Assembly (NCBI RefSeq): GCF_029893805.1 | Contig: NZ_JARXYP010000002.1 | Span: 3,348,001-3,412,000, forward strand | Direction of reading: 5' to 3' | Source of the DNA: Streptomyces sp. SAI-135 | GTDB taxonomy: Bacteria; Actinomycetota; Actinomycetes; Streptomycetales; Streptomycetaceae | DNA: 64,000 nt | Shown: in pieces, positions 8,640 to 16,648 of the stretch | Position numbering within the stretch: the first letter of the stretch is position 1 | Layout of the letters: every line of letters starts with the position of its first letter | Notes under the pieces: model-generated | Told to the model about the DNA's origin: nothing | Databases searched by the model: none | The model's input: only the letters and a program-made list of their open reading frames with translations | Program-made: the position numbers and the translations under genes

Positions 8640-9641
8640 ATGAGTCACAACCAGCCGGGCCCGTACGGGCAGCCCCAGCAGCCCGGGCAGCCGCCGCAGC
8701 CCGGGCCGTACGGCCAGCCGGGCCCCTACGGCCAGCCCCCGCAGGCGCCCCAGCCCGGCTACGGCTACCCGCAGCAGGCGCCGCCGCCCCAGCAGCCGGG
8801 ACAGCCTCCTCAGCAGCCCCCGCAGCCGGGTTACGGCTATCCGCAGCAGGGGGGCGTCCCTCCGCAGAACCCGCCGTACGGGCAGCCGCAGGCGCCCTAC
8901 GGCCAGCAGGCCCCCTACGGGCAGCAGCAGCCGTACGGCCGGGCCCCCTACGGGGTTCCCCAGCCCCCGCCGCCGGGCGGCGGCAACGGCAAGAAGATCG
9001 GTCTCGTCCTCGGGGCGGTGGCGGTCGTGGCCGCGATCGCGGTCGGCGCGTACCTGGTGATCGGCGGGGGCGGGTCCGGCGGCGGGTCGGACATCGCGGA
9101 CGACGGGGCGCACAAGCTGACCGCCCCGGCGACGATCCTCGGCGGGGACTACAAGAAGGGCAGCGACGGCGGGCTGGGCGCGCTGAGCGAGAGCGACGTC
9201 AAGGACGCCGAGTCGTGGGGCGTTCAGGACGCGAAGGATGTCAGCGCCACCTACTCCTCGGGCTCGGGCCTCAGCACGAAGTCCCTGATGTTCGCCGGTG
9301 TGTACGGCACGATCGACGACCCGGAGAAGGTCGTCGACTCGATGTTCGCCCAGGCCAAGGAGGGCTCCTCGAAGGACACCGACTCGGGCACGTTCGAGGG
9401 CAGCCCCCAGGAGTTCACCCCCGCGGGCTTCGAGAACGGCGTCATGAAGTGCCAGGAGATCAAGACCACCGAGTCCGGTCAGACCCTGACCATGCCGGTG
9501 TGCATCTGGGGCGACCACAGCACGGTCACCTATGTCTTCGCGTACGACATGGCCGCACTGACCGAGGGCAAGAGCACCACGATGGACGAGGCGGCCGAGC
9601 TGACCGCCAAGGTCCGCGACGACGTGCGCGTGAAGTCCTGA
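8640..9641 (+). CDS. Pro/Gln/Gly/Tyr-rich membrane-anchored protein
   Basis: The protein has 333 residues. The first about 115 are low-complexity repeats of GPYGQPQQPGQP/GYGYPQQ type. One transmembrane segment follows at about residues 120-142 (KIGLVLGAVAVVAAIAVGAYLVIGG), then a Gly-rich linker and an extracytoplasmic domain of about 180 residues with one conserved-looking Cys pair (MKCQEI, MPVCIW). The start is chosen by GGAGGGG 9 nt before the ATG. The layout is common in Streptomyces membrane proteins of unknown function; I cannot name the C-terminal domain. It is convergent with clpX across a strong shared terminator. Confidence 0.85.
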   Translation: MSHNQPGPYGQPQQPGQPPQPGPYGQPGPYGQPPQAPQPGYGYPQQAPPPQQPGQPPQQPPQPGYGYPQQGGVPPQNPPYGQPQAPYGQQAPYGQQQPYGRAPYGVPQPPPPGGGNGKKIGLVLGAVAVVAAIAVGAYLVIGGGGSGGGSDIADDGAHKLTAPATILGGDYKKGSDGGLGALSESDVKDAESWGVQDAKDVSATYSSGSGLSTKSLMFAGVYGTIDDPEKVVDSMFAQAKEGSSKDTDSGTFEGSPQEFTPAGFENGVMKCQEIKTTESGQTLTMPVCIWGDHSTVTYVFAYDMAALTEGKSTTMDEAAELTAKVRDDVRVKS

Positions 9642-9664
9642 CGGACTCCGCCGGCGCAAGCGCC

Positions 9665-9696
9665 AAGGGGCCCCGGTCGGTCGACCGGGGCCCCTT
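9665..9696. terminator. Bidirectional terminator between the 8640 gene and clpX
   Basis: A perfect 13-bp stem (AAGGGGCCCCGGT / ACCGGGGCCCCTT) with a 6-nt loop lies 23 nt after the plus-strand stop and 17 nt before the clpX stop. It is symmetric with A and T ends, so it can serve both genes. Confidence 0.9.
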
Positions 9697-9713
9697 CGAT
9701 GTGTGCGGTGGGC

Positions 9714-11000
9714 CTACGCCGTCTTCTGCTCGCCCGAACCCCGTCCGCGCGCGTCCCTCGGGATCAGCGTCGGGTTCACGTTGGAGTGGACGACGTCCGC
9801 GGTGATGACGACGCGGGCCACGTCCTTGCGGGACGGGATCTCGTACATGACGCCCTGCAGGACCTCTTCCATGATGGCGCGCAGGCCGCGCGCGCCGGTC
9901 TGGCGGAGGATGGCCTGGTCGGCGATGGCCTCCAGCGCCTCGCGCTCGAAGTCCAGCTCCACACCGTCGAGTTCGAAGAGGCGCTGGTACTGCTTCACCA
10001 GTGCGTTGCGCGGCTCGACCAGGATCTGGAGGAGGGCCTCGCGGTCCAGGTTGTGGACCGAGGTGATGACGGGGAGGCGGCCGATGAACTCGGGGATCAT
10101 GCCGAACTTGACCAGGTCCTCGGGCATGACGTCCTCGAACTGGTCCTTGGCCTCCAGCTCACGCTTGGAGCGGATCGTCGCCCCGAAGCCGATGCCCTTG
10201 GCGCCCGCCCGGGACTCGATGAGCTTCTCCAGACCGGCGAAGGCACCGCCCACGATGAACAGGACGTTCGTCGTGTCGATCTGGATGAACTCCTGGTGCG
10301 GGTGCTTGCGTCCGCCCTGCGGCGGGACGGAGGCCGTGGTGCCCTCCAGGATCTTCAGCAGGGCCTGCTGCACGCCCTCGCCGCTCACGTCCCGCGTGAT
10401 CGAGGGGTTTTCACTCTTCCGCGCGACCTTGTCGATCTCGTCGATGTAGATGATCCCGGTCTCGGCCTTCTTGACGTCGTAGTCGGCCGCCTGGATCAGC
10501 TTGAGCAGGATGTTCTCGACGTCCTCGCCGACGTAGCCCGCCTCGGTGAGCGCCGTCGCGTCGGCGATGGCGAACGGGACGTTCAGCATGCGGGCGAGGG
10601 TCTGGGCGAGGAGGGTCTTGCCGGAGCCCGTGGGGCCCAGCAGGAGGATGTTGGACTTCGCCAACTCGATCGCGTCGTCACGGCCGTTGCCGCCGCCGTT
10701 CTCGCCGGCCTGGACGCGCTTGTAGTGGTTGTACACCGCCACGGAGAGGGCCTTCTTGGCCGCCTCCTGGCCCACCACGTAGCCCTCCAGGAACTCGTAG
10801 ATCTCGCGGGGCTTGGGGAGTTCCTCCCAGCGCACCTCGCTCGTCTCGGCGAGTTCCTCCTCGATGATCTCGTTGCAGAGATCGATGCACTCGTCGCAGA
10901 TGTACACACCAGGCCCTGCGATGAGCTTCTTGACCTGCTTCTGGCTCTTGCCGCAGAACGAGCACTTGAGCAGATCGCCGCCGTCACCGATGCGTGCCAC
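9714..11000 (-). CDS. clpX: ATP-dependent Clp protease ATP-binding subunit ClpX
   Basis: A 428-residue AAA+ unfoldase that feeds substrates to ClpP. The N-terminal zinc-binding domain has CSFCGKSQ and YICDEC. Walker A is GPTGSGKTLLAQTLA, Walker B is IIYIDEIDKVARK, and the sensor and IGF-type ClpP-docking regions are in the expected places. The GTG start (VARIGDGGDLLKC) is set by AAGGGGAAG about 6 nt upstream; starting at 11144 would add a 48-residue non-family extension. It lies downstream of clpP1-clpP2, with an inverted repeat between. Confidence 0.96.
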   Translation of the reverse strand: MARIGDGGDLLKCSFCGKSQKQVKKLIAGPGVYICDECIDLCNEIIEEELAETSEVRWEELPKPREIYEFLEGYVVGQEAAKKALSVAVYNHYKRVQAGENGGGNGRDDAIELAKSNILLLGPTGSGKTLLAQTLARMLNVPFAIADATALTEAGYVGEDVENILLKLIQAADYDVKKAETGIIYIDEIDKVARKSENPSITRDVSGEGVQQALLKILEGTTASVPPQGGRKHPHQEFIQIDTTNVLFIVGGAFAGLEKLIESRAGAKGIGFGATIRSKRELEAKDQFEDVMPEDLVKFGMIPEFIGRLPVITSVHNLDREALLQILVEPRNALVKQYQRLFELDGVELDFEREALEAIADQAILRQTGARGLRAIMEEVLQGVMYEIPSRKDVARVVITADVVHSNVNPTLIPRDARGRGSGEQKTA

Positions 11001-11096
11001 GGTGTGCTTCCCCTTCGCCTGGGAGACGCCTAGGTCCAGCGGCTCCTGGTGCTGCCTTATGTCCGACGGTACCTTGCCGGGCCCCCCGTTCGGGCC

Positions 11097-11138
11097 CCCC
11101 TTGGCAGGGTTCACTTTGACGTGCACTGTGCCAAGGGG
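11097..11138. repeat. Inverted repeat in the clpP2-clpX gap
   Basis: CCCCTTGGCA (11097-11106) and TGCCAAGGGG (11129-11138) form a perfect 10-bp stem around a 22-nt loop. This lies 22 nt after the clpP2 stop and about 100 nt before the clpX start. It may partly terminate clpP messages or sit in a clpX promoter. Confidence 0.6.
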
Positions 11139-11159
11139 CGGCATATCCTACGGGCCGCG

Positions 11160-11841
11160 TCAGCGGACGGCCGCGTTGTTCATCTTCCGGGTGGAGATGA
11201 TCTGGTCGATCAGGCCGTACGCCAGGGCGTCGTCGGCCGTGAGGATCTTGTCGCGCTCGATGTCCTCGCGGATCTTCTCGATCGGCGTGGTCGAGTGCTT
11301 GGCCAGCAGGTCTTCCAGCTGCGCGCGCATCCGGAGGATCTCGTTGGCGGCGATCTCCAGGTCGGACACCTGGCCGCGGCCGGTCTCGCTGTACGGCTGG
11401 TGGATCAGCACGCGCGCGTTGGGCAGGGCCATGCGCTTGCCGGGCGTACCGGCGGCCAGCAGGATCGCGGCGGCGGAGGCCGCCTTGACCCATGCAGACC
11501 GTCTGGATGTCCGGCTTCACGAACTGCATGGTGTCGTAGATCGCGGTCAGCGCGGTGAAGGAGCCACCGGGGCTGTTGATGTAGACCGAGATGTCCCGGT
11601 CGGGGTCCATCGACTCCAGGCACAGCAGCTGCGCCATGACGTCGTTGGCGGAGGCGTCGTCGATCTGCACGCCGAGGAAGATCACGCGCTCCTCGAAGAG
11701 CTTGGCGTACGGGTCGTACTCGCGGATGCCCTGCGAGGTGCGCTCGACGAAGCGGGGGATCACGTAGCGGGACTCGGCGCGCGGGCCGGTGTACTCGGCC
11801 TCGGTGCGGGCGTAGAGGCCGCTGCCGGGGAAGTCGTTCAC
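11160..11841 (-). pseudogene. clpP2: ATP-dependent Clp protease proteolytic subunit ClpP2, broken by a one-base insertion
   Basis: The frame opens at 11841 (MNDFPGSGLYARTEAEYTG) and runs as good ClpP through VCMGQ (residue 119). It then breaks: the minus strand reads GGTCAAGGCGGCC where GGTCAGGCGGCC would encode the family motif GQAAS. Removing one A (plus-strand T at 11485/11486) restores a 226-residue ClpP with the nucleophile Ser in GQAASAAA (reconstructed residue 122), His in VLIHQPYSE and a normal C-terminus ending at 11160. As read, the product lacks Ser, His and Asp of the triad and runs out of frame to 10984, past the clpX start. Second gene of clpP1-clpP2; 70 nt after the clpP1 stop. 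It could be a sequencing error or a real mutation. Confidence 0.85.
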
Positions 11842-11911
11842 TGTCTGTCTCCTAGGGGCTTAGGCGGTCGGCTGAGGGGCTGAGCGGGGGTGTGGTGGCC
11901 CCGCACGGGGC

Positions 11912-12529
11912 TCAGGCCCCGGTGCCGCCGCCGCCCGGCATGCCGGCGGCCGTGGCGATCACGTCGTCGATGAGGCCGTACTCCTTGGCCTCGAAGGCGT
12001 CGAACCAGCGGTCGCGGTCCGAGTCGCGGGTGATCTGCTCGATCGTCTGGCCGGTGTGCTGCGAGGTGAGCTCGGCCATGCGCTTCTTGGTGTGCAGCAG
12101 TCGCTCGGCGTGGATCTTGATGTCCGAGGCCGAGCCGGCGAGGCCGGCGGACGGCTGGTGGATCAGGATCTCGGCGTTCGGCAGGGCGAAGCGCTTGCCC
12201 GGCGTGCCCGCGCTGAGCAGGAACTGGCCCATGGAGGCCGCGAGGCCCATGGCGATGGTCACCACGTCGTTCTTGATGTACTGCATGGTGTCGTAGATCG
12301 CCATGCCTGCGGTGATCGATCCGCCGGGGCTGTTGATGTAGAGGTAGATGTCCTTGTCCGGGTCGGCGGCAAGGAGAAGCAGCTGTGCGGTGATCTTGTT
12401 CGCGATGTCGTCGTCGACCGGCTGGCCGAGGAAGATGATCCGCTCGTTGAGCAGCCGGTTGTAGACATGGTCGCCGAGGCCACCGCCGATGGAAGGCTCG
12501 CCGGCGGCGGAGGGCATCAGATTCGTCAC
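11912..12529 (-). CDS. clpP1: ATP-dependent Clp protease proteolytic subunit ClpP1
   Basis: The 205-residue serine peptidase has its nucleophile in AMGLAASMG (Ser99), His in ILIHQPS (His124) and the acidic residue in the DSDRD segment, so it is intact, unlike the neighbouring clpP2. Family role: tetradecameric protease working with ClpX/ClpC; in Streptomyces ClpP1 and ClpP2 probably assemble together. It is the first gene of clpP1-clpP2(-clpX). A ClgR-type box lies about 145 nt upstream. Confidence 0.96.
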   Translation of the reverse strand: MTNLMPSAAGEPSIGGGLGDHVYNRLLNERIIFLGQPVDDDIANKITAQLLLLAADPDKDIYLYINSPGGSITAGMAIYDTMQYIKNDVVTIAMGLAASMGQFLLSAGTPGKRFALPNAEILIHQPSAGLAGSASDIKIHAERLLHTKKRMAELTSQHTGQTIEQITRDSDRDRWFDAFEAKEYGLIDDVIATAAGMPGGGGTGA

Positions 12530-12673
12530 GTATCCACCTGCTCGTCTTACGACGGCGCCGGGCCGTCTTCACGTGTTCCCGTCCGGGGGCTGGGCAGTCT
12601 GCGGGACTTCCCTGCCCTGGTACTCATGGACCCTAACGCGCTGGTCCCCTTGGGGAATCCCGGTAAGGGGGGT

Positions 12674-12687
12674 GTTCGCCGGGGGCG
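12674..12687. promoter_or_regulatory. Candidate ClgR box upstream of clpP1
   Basis: The plus strand reads GTTCGC-N5-GCG exactly (GTTCGC at 12674-12679, GCG at 12685-12687). This is the core I know for the actinobacterial activator ClgR, which drives clpP1P2. It lies in the clpP1 upstream region, between the clpP1 start and the tig terminator. Binding is inferred. Confidence 0.6.
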
Positions 12688-12787
12688 TAGCGCCGTGGTA
12701 TCGCCGGCTCGTCGCCGGGCGCGCGCGATCCGTGGCCCGCGGCGCACCCGCCCGCGCGCCCGGCCCGGTCCCGCGGCCGGGTGCCGG

Positions 12788-12820
12788 AAGGGCCCCGGAG
12801 AACTGGTCTCCGGGGCCCTT
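12788..12820 (-). terminator. Terminator of tig
   Basis: A perfect 14-bp stem (AAGGGCCCCGGAGA / TCTCCGGGGCCCTT) with a 5-nt loop starts 26 nt beyond the tig stop. It isolates tig from clpP1. Confidence 0.9.
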
Positions 12821-12846
12821 CCTGCGACGTTCGAGGTGCCGGGGGC

Positions 12847-14235
12847 TCAGCCCTCGGTCTTCTCCTCGGCCTCGGCCGGGGTCTCCTCGGTGGAGGCCTC
12901 GACCGTCTCGGCGGTCTCGTCCTCGTCGTCGTCGAGGTCGACGACCTCGCCGTTGGTGTCCTTGACCGTGGCGGCCTCGACCACGACGGCCAGGGCCTTG
13001 CCGCGGGCGACCTCACCGACGAGGAGCGGAACCTGACCGCCCTCGACGACCGCCTGGGCGAACTGGTCGGGGGACATGCCGGAGGAGGCGGCACGGCGCA
13101 TGAGGTGCTCGGTGAGCTCCTCCTGGTTGACGTTCAGCTTCTCGCGCTTGACGAGCTCGTCGAGCACGAACTGGGTCTTGATGCCCTTGACCGCGGCTTC
13201 CTTGGTCTCGGCGTCGAACTCCTCCTCGGTCTTGCCCTGGATCTCCAGGTACTTCGCGAGGTCGAGGCCCATCTGACCGAGCTGGTGGTGCTCCAGGTTG
13301 TGCTTGCGGGTGTTGATCTCGTCCTCGAGGAGCTTCTCGGGGACGGGCACCTCGACGAGCTCCAGGAGCTTCTCCAGGACGCGCTCCTGGGCCTGGGTGG
13401 CCTGGTCGTACTGCTTCATGTTCTCGAGGCGCTTGCGGCTGTCGGCCCGCAGCTCCTCCAGGGTGTCGAACTCGGAGGCGAGCTGCGCGAACTCGTCGTC
13501 CAGCTCGGGCAGTTCGCGGGCGGCGACCTGGGTGACCTTGACGGTGACCTCGGCCTCCTTGCCGGCCGCGGAGCCGCCCTTGAGCTCGGAGGTGAAGGTG
13601 GCCTCGCCACCGGCCTCCAGGCCCTTCACGGCGTCGTCGATGCCGTCGAGCAGCTCGCCGGAGCCGATGGTGTAGGAGACGCCGCTCGCGACGCCGTCCT
13701 CCAGCACCTCGCCGTCGACCTTGGCCTCCAGGTCGATGGTGACGACGTCGCCGTCCTCGGCGGCACGCTCGACGGGGGACGTCGAGGCGAAGCGCTCACG
13801 GAGCTGCTCGACCGACTTCTCGATGTCCTCGTCGGTGACCTCGACGGCGTCGACCTCGACCTCGATGCCGGAGTAGTCCGGGATCTCGATGGACGGGCGG
13901 ACGTCGACCTCCGCGGTGAAGTTCAGCGTCTCGCCGTCCTTCAGCTCGGTGATGTCGACCTCGGGCTGGCCCAGGACGTCGATCTCGGCCTCGTTGACCG
14001 CCTCGGTGTAGAACTTCGGAAGCGCGTCGTTGACGGCCTCCTCCAGCACCGCACCGCGGCCGAACCGCTGGTCGATGACGCGGGCCGGGATCTTGCCCTT
14101 CCGGAAGCCCTTCACCGTGACCTGCTGGTTGATCTTCTTGTACGCCGCGTCGAGGCTGTCCTTGAGCTCCTCGAAGGGCACCTCGATGCTGAGCCGAACC
14201 CGAGTCGGGTTCAGGGTCTCCACGGCGCTCTTCAC
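12847..14235 (-). CDS. tig: Trigger factor (ribosome-bound chaperone and prolyl isomerase)
   Basis: A 462-residue protein. The N-terminal ribosome-binding domain carries the signature GFRKGKIP. A PPIase (FKBP-like) domain with GDVVTIDLEAKVDGEVLEDG follows, then the helical C-terminal arms. The tail after about residue 430 is highly acidic (DDDEDETAETVEAS). It binds nascent chains at the ribosome exit. The GTG start (VKSAVETLNP) has AAGGAG 8 nt upstream. Its location before clpP1P2-clpX is conserved, but it has its own promoter and terminator. Confidence 0.97.
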   Translation of the reverse strand: MKSAVETLNPTRVRLSIEVPFEELKDSLDAAYKKINQQVTVKGFRKGKIPARVIDQRFGRGAVLEEAVNDALPKFYTEAVNEAEIDVLGQPEVDITELKDGETLNFTAEVDVRPSIEIPDYSGIEVEVDAVEVTDEDIEKSVEQLRERFASTSPVERAAEDGDVVTIDLEAKVDGEVLEDGVASGVSYTIGSGELLDGIDDAVKGLEAGGEATFTSELKGGSAAGKEAEVTVKVTQVAARELPELDDEFAQLASEFDTLEELRADSRKRLENMKQYDQATQAQERVLEKLLELVEVPVPEKLLEDEINTRKHNLEHHQLGQMGLDLAKYLEIQGKTEEEFDAETKEAAVKGIKTQFVLDELVKREKLNVNQEELTEHLMRRAASSGMSPDQFAQAVVEGGQVPLLVGEVARGKALAVVVEAATVKDTNGEVVDLDDDEDETAETVEASTEETPAEAEEKTEG

Positions 14236-14347
14236 GGTTCGGTCTCCTTGTGGCTGACTTCTCGGATTCTGCCGGGGCCAGAACGGCTCCGGCGGATAGC
14301 CGCCCGGAGGACTTCTAGTAGGAGAGACACACGGGCGTGCAGCTTGC

Positions 14348-14376
14348 ATAGTAACGGCAGCGGCGACACGCCCCAA
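14348..14376 (-). promoter_or_regulatory. Candidate promoter of tig
   Basis: On the minus strand TTGGGG (14376-14371) and TACTAT (14353-14348) are separated by 17 nt, about 113 nt before the tig GTG. The -10 matches the vegetative consensus well. Confidence 0.5.
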
Positions 14377-14419
14377 AGGCGATCACGGACTCGGTCGCGC
14401 GAGCTGATCGCGCAGGTGG

Positions 14420-14493
14420 TCGGGGTGGCGGGATTTGAACCCACGGCCTTCCGCTCCCAAAGCGGACGCGCTACCAAGCTGCGCCACACCCCG
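14420..14493 (-). tRNA. tRNA-Pro (anticodon TGG)
   Basis: A 74-nt cloverleaf on the minus strand: acceptor CGGGGTG / CACCCCG plus discriminator A, D-arm GGCGCAGCTTGGTAGCGC, anticodon loop TTTGGGA (anticodon TGG) and T-arm GGGTTCAAATCCC. No CCA is encoded. Confidence 0.97.
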
Positions 14494-14861
14494 TCTGGTG
14501 CGACACGTAGGGTACATGCCCGCAGGCAGCGGGGTTGCCCCATTTCACGAGCGGTTACGGGAAAACGGACCCGGACGACGAGACCCGGCCGCGCCTTGCC
14601 CCTGGCTGCCGCGGCACGGGCGCGATGTCCTCCGGAGCGACGGGCGCGTCGCGTGCCGGGGGCCGTGGACCCGGGACCGGCTTTCGGATGCCCGGCGCGT
14701 GAGGGAGTGCGACGGAGGGGTGCACGCGCCTCGGCGGTCCACCGCGAGCCCTCTTTGCGCGCCGCGCGGGCGGCCGCGGGGCGGGAGGGGTGTGCGACGA
14801 GGGGTGACGACCCGGTACGATGCTTCCGTGCCGTCGGTCAGCGGACCGCGGCGCGTGCTGT
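14494..14861. other. Non-coding gap between tRNA-Pro and tRNA-Gly
   Basis: I see no convincing gene in these 368 nt; open frames here lack codon bias. The right end holds a plausible tRNA-Gly promoter (14793-14821). Confidence 0.7.
14793..14821 (+). promoter_or_regulatory. Candidate promoter of tRNA-Gly
   Basis: TGCGAC (14793-14798) and TACGAT (14816-14821) are spaced by 17 nt, with the tRNA 5' end 40 nt downstream. The -10 is good and the -35 moderate. Confidence 0.5.
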
Positions 14862-14932
14862 GCGGGCGTAGCTCAATGGTAGAGCCCTAGTCTTCCAAAC
14901 TAGCTACGCGGGTTCGATTCCCGTCGCCCGCT
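14862..14932 (+). tRNA. tRNA-Gly (anticodon TCC)
   Basis: A 71-nt tRNA: acceptor GCGGGCG / CGCCCGC plus discriminator T, D-arm with AGCTCAATGGTAGAGC, anticodon loop CTTCCAA (TCC) and T-arm CGGGTTCGATTCCCG. It is followed 5 nt later by a strong terminator. Confidence 0.97.
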
Positions 14933-14937
14933 CCGAG

Positions 14938-14983
14938 AAGGCCTCCGGCCCGGTCCCCCAGGGGATCGGGCCGGAGGCCTTTT
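14938..14983 (+). terminator. Terminator of tRNA-Gly
   Basis: A perfect 15-bp stem (AAGGCCTCCGGCCCG / CGGGCCGGAGGCCTT) with a 14-nt loop is followed by TT. It also faces the end of the small minus-strand gene at 15015. Confidence 0.9.
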
Positions 14984-15014
14984 GGTGTGTGGGTCCCGGG
15001 TGCCGGGTCCCGGG

Positions 15015-15209
15015 CTAGAACTGGATCGAGTTGATGGTCTCCGCTATCGAGTCCAGGAAGCGTTGGATGTCGTCGGCCATGCCGGTCGAGGCGAGGAAGA
15101 AGCCGAAGAGCACGGCGACTATGGCGGGGCCGGCCTTGATGGACCCTCCCCGCATCAACACCACCAGGATGATCCCCAACAGCAGCACCACTGACAGCGA
15201 AATGGCCAC
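15015..15209 (-). CDS. Small hydrophobic membrane protein (64 residues)
   Basis: There are two hydrophobic segments (about residues 2-19, LSVVLLLGIILVVLMRGG, and 26-43, GPAIVAVLFGFFLAS), then an amphipathic tail (GMADDIQRFLDSIAETINSIQF). Codon usage and an isolated position between terminators support a real gene. I do not recognise a named family. The topology fits a two-helix hairpin membrane protein. Confidence 0.7.
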   Translation of the reverse strand: MAISLSVVLLLGIILVVLMRGGSIKAGPAIVAVLFGFFLASTGMADDIQRFLDSIAETINSIQF

Positions 15210-15574
15210 AACTGATCACACCCTCGGTCGGTCCCGCTCTCCCGGCCCGGGGACGCGACCCCGCGACCCCCGCCAGAACCATCGTGCCACCAACGCGGCC
15301 CGCATATGCGGCCGGTGAGCCAACGTTTGGCCATGCCGACAGACGCCCCGCGCCCACTGGCCGGTTCCTTGCGGTCCCCGGTCACGGTGTCCGCACATTC
15401 CGTCCGCAGGGAATTCGAACGACCGACACAGGTGTGCGGCGGTCACGCCTATGAGGCGTTTGGGACGGATTAATCCGGACAAGAGCGGCGGACTGAAGCC
15501 GCCTCAGAAGTGAACAACGGGGTACGAAACAGCCGGTTTTACGGAAACGCACAGCCGGGGCTAGGGTCCCTCAG
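15210..15574. other. Regulatory gap with two perfect palindromes
   Basis: No gene is seen in these 365 nt. Two 12-bp palindromes stand out: CCGCATATGCGG (15300-15311) and CGGATTAATCCG (15466-15477). A leaderless-type promoter of the acyltransferase gene ends the stretch. Confidence 0.6.
15538..15567 (+). promoter_or_regulatory. Candidate leaderless promoter of the acyltransferase gene
   Basis: TTTACG (15538-15543), an 18-nt spacer and TAGGGT (15562-15567) place transcription start at or next to the ATG at 15575. No ribosome site precedes that ATG, which fits a leaderless message. Confidence 0.5.
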
Positions 15575-16648
15575 ATGTTTCAAGCCGCCAAGCAGCGTGA
15601 CGCCTTCTTCGACAACGCCAAGTACCTGGCGATCGTCCTGGTGGCGGTCGCGCACTCCTGGGAGCCGCTCAAGGGCGACAGCCGGATCCTGGAGGGCGTG
15701 TACACGGTCGTGTACTCGTTCCACATGCCGGCGTTCATCCTCATCTCCGGCTACTTCTCGCGCAGTTTCGACATGCGGCCGGACCGGCTGAAGCGGCTCG
15801 TCACCGGCGTCGCGGTGCCGTACATCGTCTTCGAGACGGCGTACTCCCTCTTCAAGCGCTACGCCGACCACGACCCGGGCATGGACATCAGCCTTCTCGA
15901 CCCGTGGTTCTTGACCTGGTTCCTGGTGGCGCTGTTCATCTGGCGGCTGACCACGCCGATCTGGAAGGCGGTGCGGTGGCCGCTGCCGCTCGCGCTCGGC
16001 ATCGCGATGCTGGCGTCCGTGACCCCGGACATCGGTGACGACCTGGACCTCCAGCGGGTGCTCCAGTTCCTGCCGTACTTCGTGCTGGGCCTGGTCATGA
16101 AGCCCGAGCACTTCCGCATGGTGCGCCGGCGTTCGCTGCGGATCGCGGCGGTGCCGGTGTTCGCCGCGGCCCTCGCCGTCGGCTGGTGGGCGGTGCCGCG
16201 CATGAACACCGAGTGGTTCTATCACCGCAACGCCGCCCAGGAGATGGGTGCGCCCTGGTGGACCGGCCCCGTCATGGTGCTGGTCATGTTCGGCAGTTCG
16301 CTGCTGCTGACGGCCTGCTTCTTCGCCTGGGTGCCGGGCCGGCCGATGTGGTTCACCACGCTCGGCGCGGGCACGCTGTACGGCTACCTGCTGCACGGCT
16401 TCCTGATCAAGGGCGCGGACTTCGCGGGCTGGTTCGACCACGCCTGGCTGCACCGGCCGGCCGGTGAGGTATTCGTGAGCGCCCTGGCCGCGGTCGCCGT
16501 CACCGTGCTGTGCACCGCGCCGGTGCGGCGGGTCTTCCGGTGTGTGATGGAGCCCGACATGGACTGGGCGTTCCGGCGGGAAGCGGCCGAGCCGGTCAGG
16601 AGGCACGAGCAGCCGAAGGCCGCGCCCCGGGAGAAGGCCGGCGTCTAG
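15575..16648 (+). CDS. Membrane acyltransferase, acyltransferase-3 (OafA/fucose acetylase-like) family
   Basis: A 357-residue protein with about nine to ten hydrophobic segments. The N-terminus RDAFFDNAKYLAIVLVAVAHSWEPL has the family His in the first helix, and SFHMPAFILISGYFSRS is the second signature. Such enzymes move acetyl or similar groups onto sugars or wall polymers at the membrane; the substrate cannot be told. The basic C-terminal tail (RRHEQPKAAPREKAGV) is cytoplasmic. Its stop abuts the stop of the convergent HD gene. Confidence 0.85.
   Translation: MFQAAKQRDAFFDNAKYLAIVLVAVAHSWEPLKGDSRILEGVYTVVYSFHMPAFILISGYFSRSFDMRPDRLKRLVTGVAVPYIVFETAYSLFKRYADHDPGMDISLLDPWFLTWFLVALFIWRLTTPIWKAVRWPLPLALGIAMLASVTPDIGDDLDLQRVLQFLPYFVLGLVMKPEHFRMVRRRSLRIAAVPVFAAALAVGWWAVPRMNTEWFYHRNAAQEMGAPWWTGPVMVLVMFGSSLLLTACFFAWVPGRPMWFTTLGAGTLYGYLLHGFLIKGADFAGWFDHAWLHRPAGEVFVSALAAVAVTVLCTAPVRRVFRCVMEPDMDWAFRREAAEPVRRHEQPKAAPREKAGV

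Noticed and set aside
11160..11432. Internal restart giving a short ClpP2 C-terminal protein (MALPNARVLIHQPY)
   Set aside because: It would lack the catalytic Ser and the N-terminal half; it is better read as the downstream part of the frameshifted clpP2.
14435..14890. Open frame starting inside tRNA-Pro (MNPRPSAPKADALPS)
   Set aside because: Well-known spurious translation of a tRNA gene; the rest lacks codon bias.
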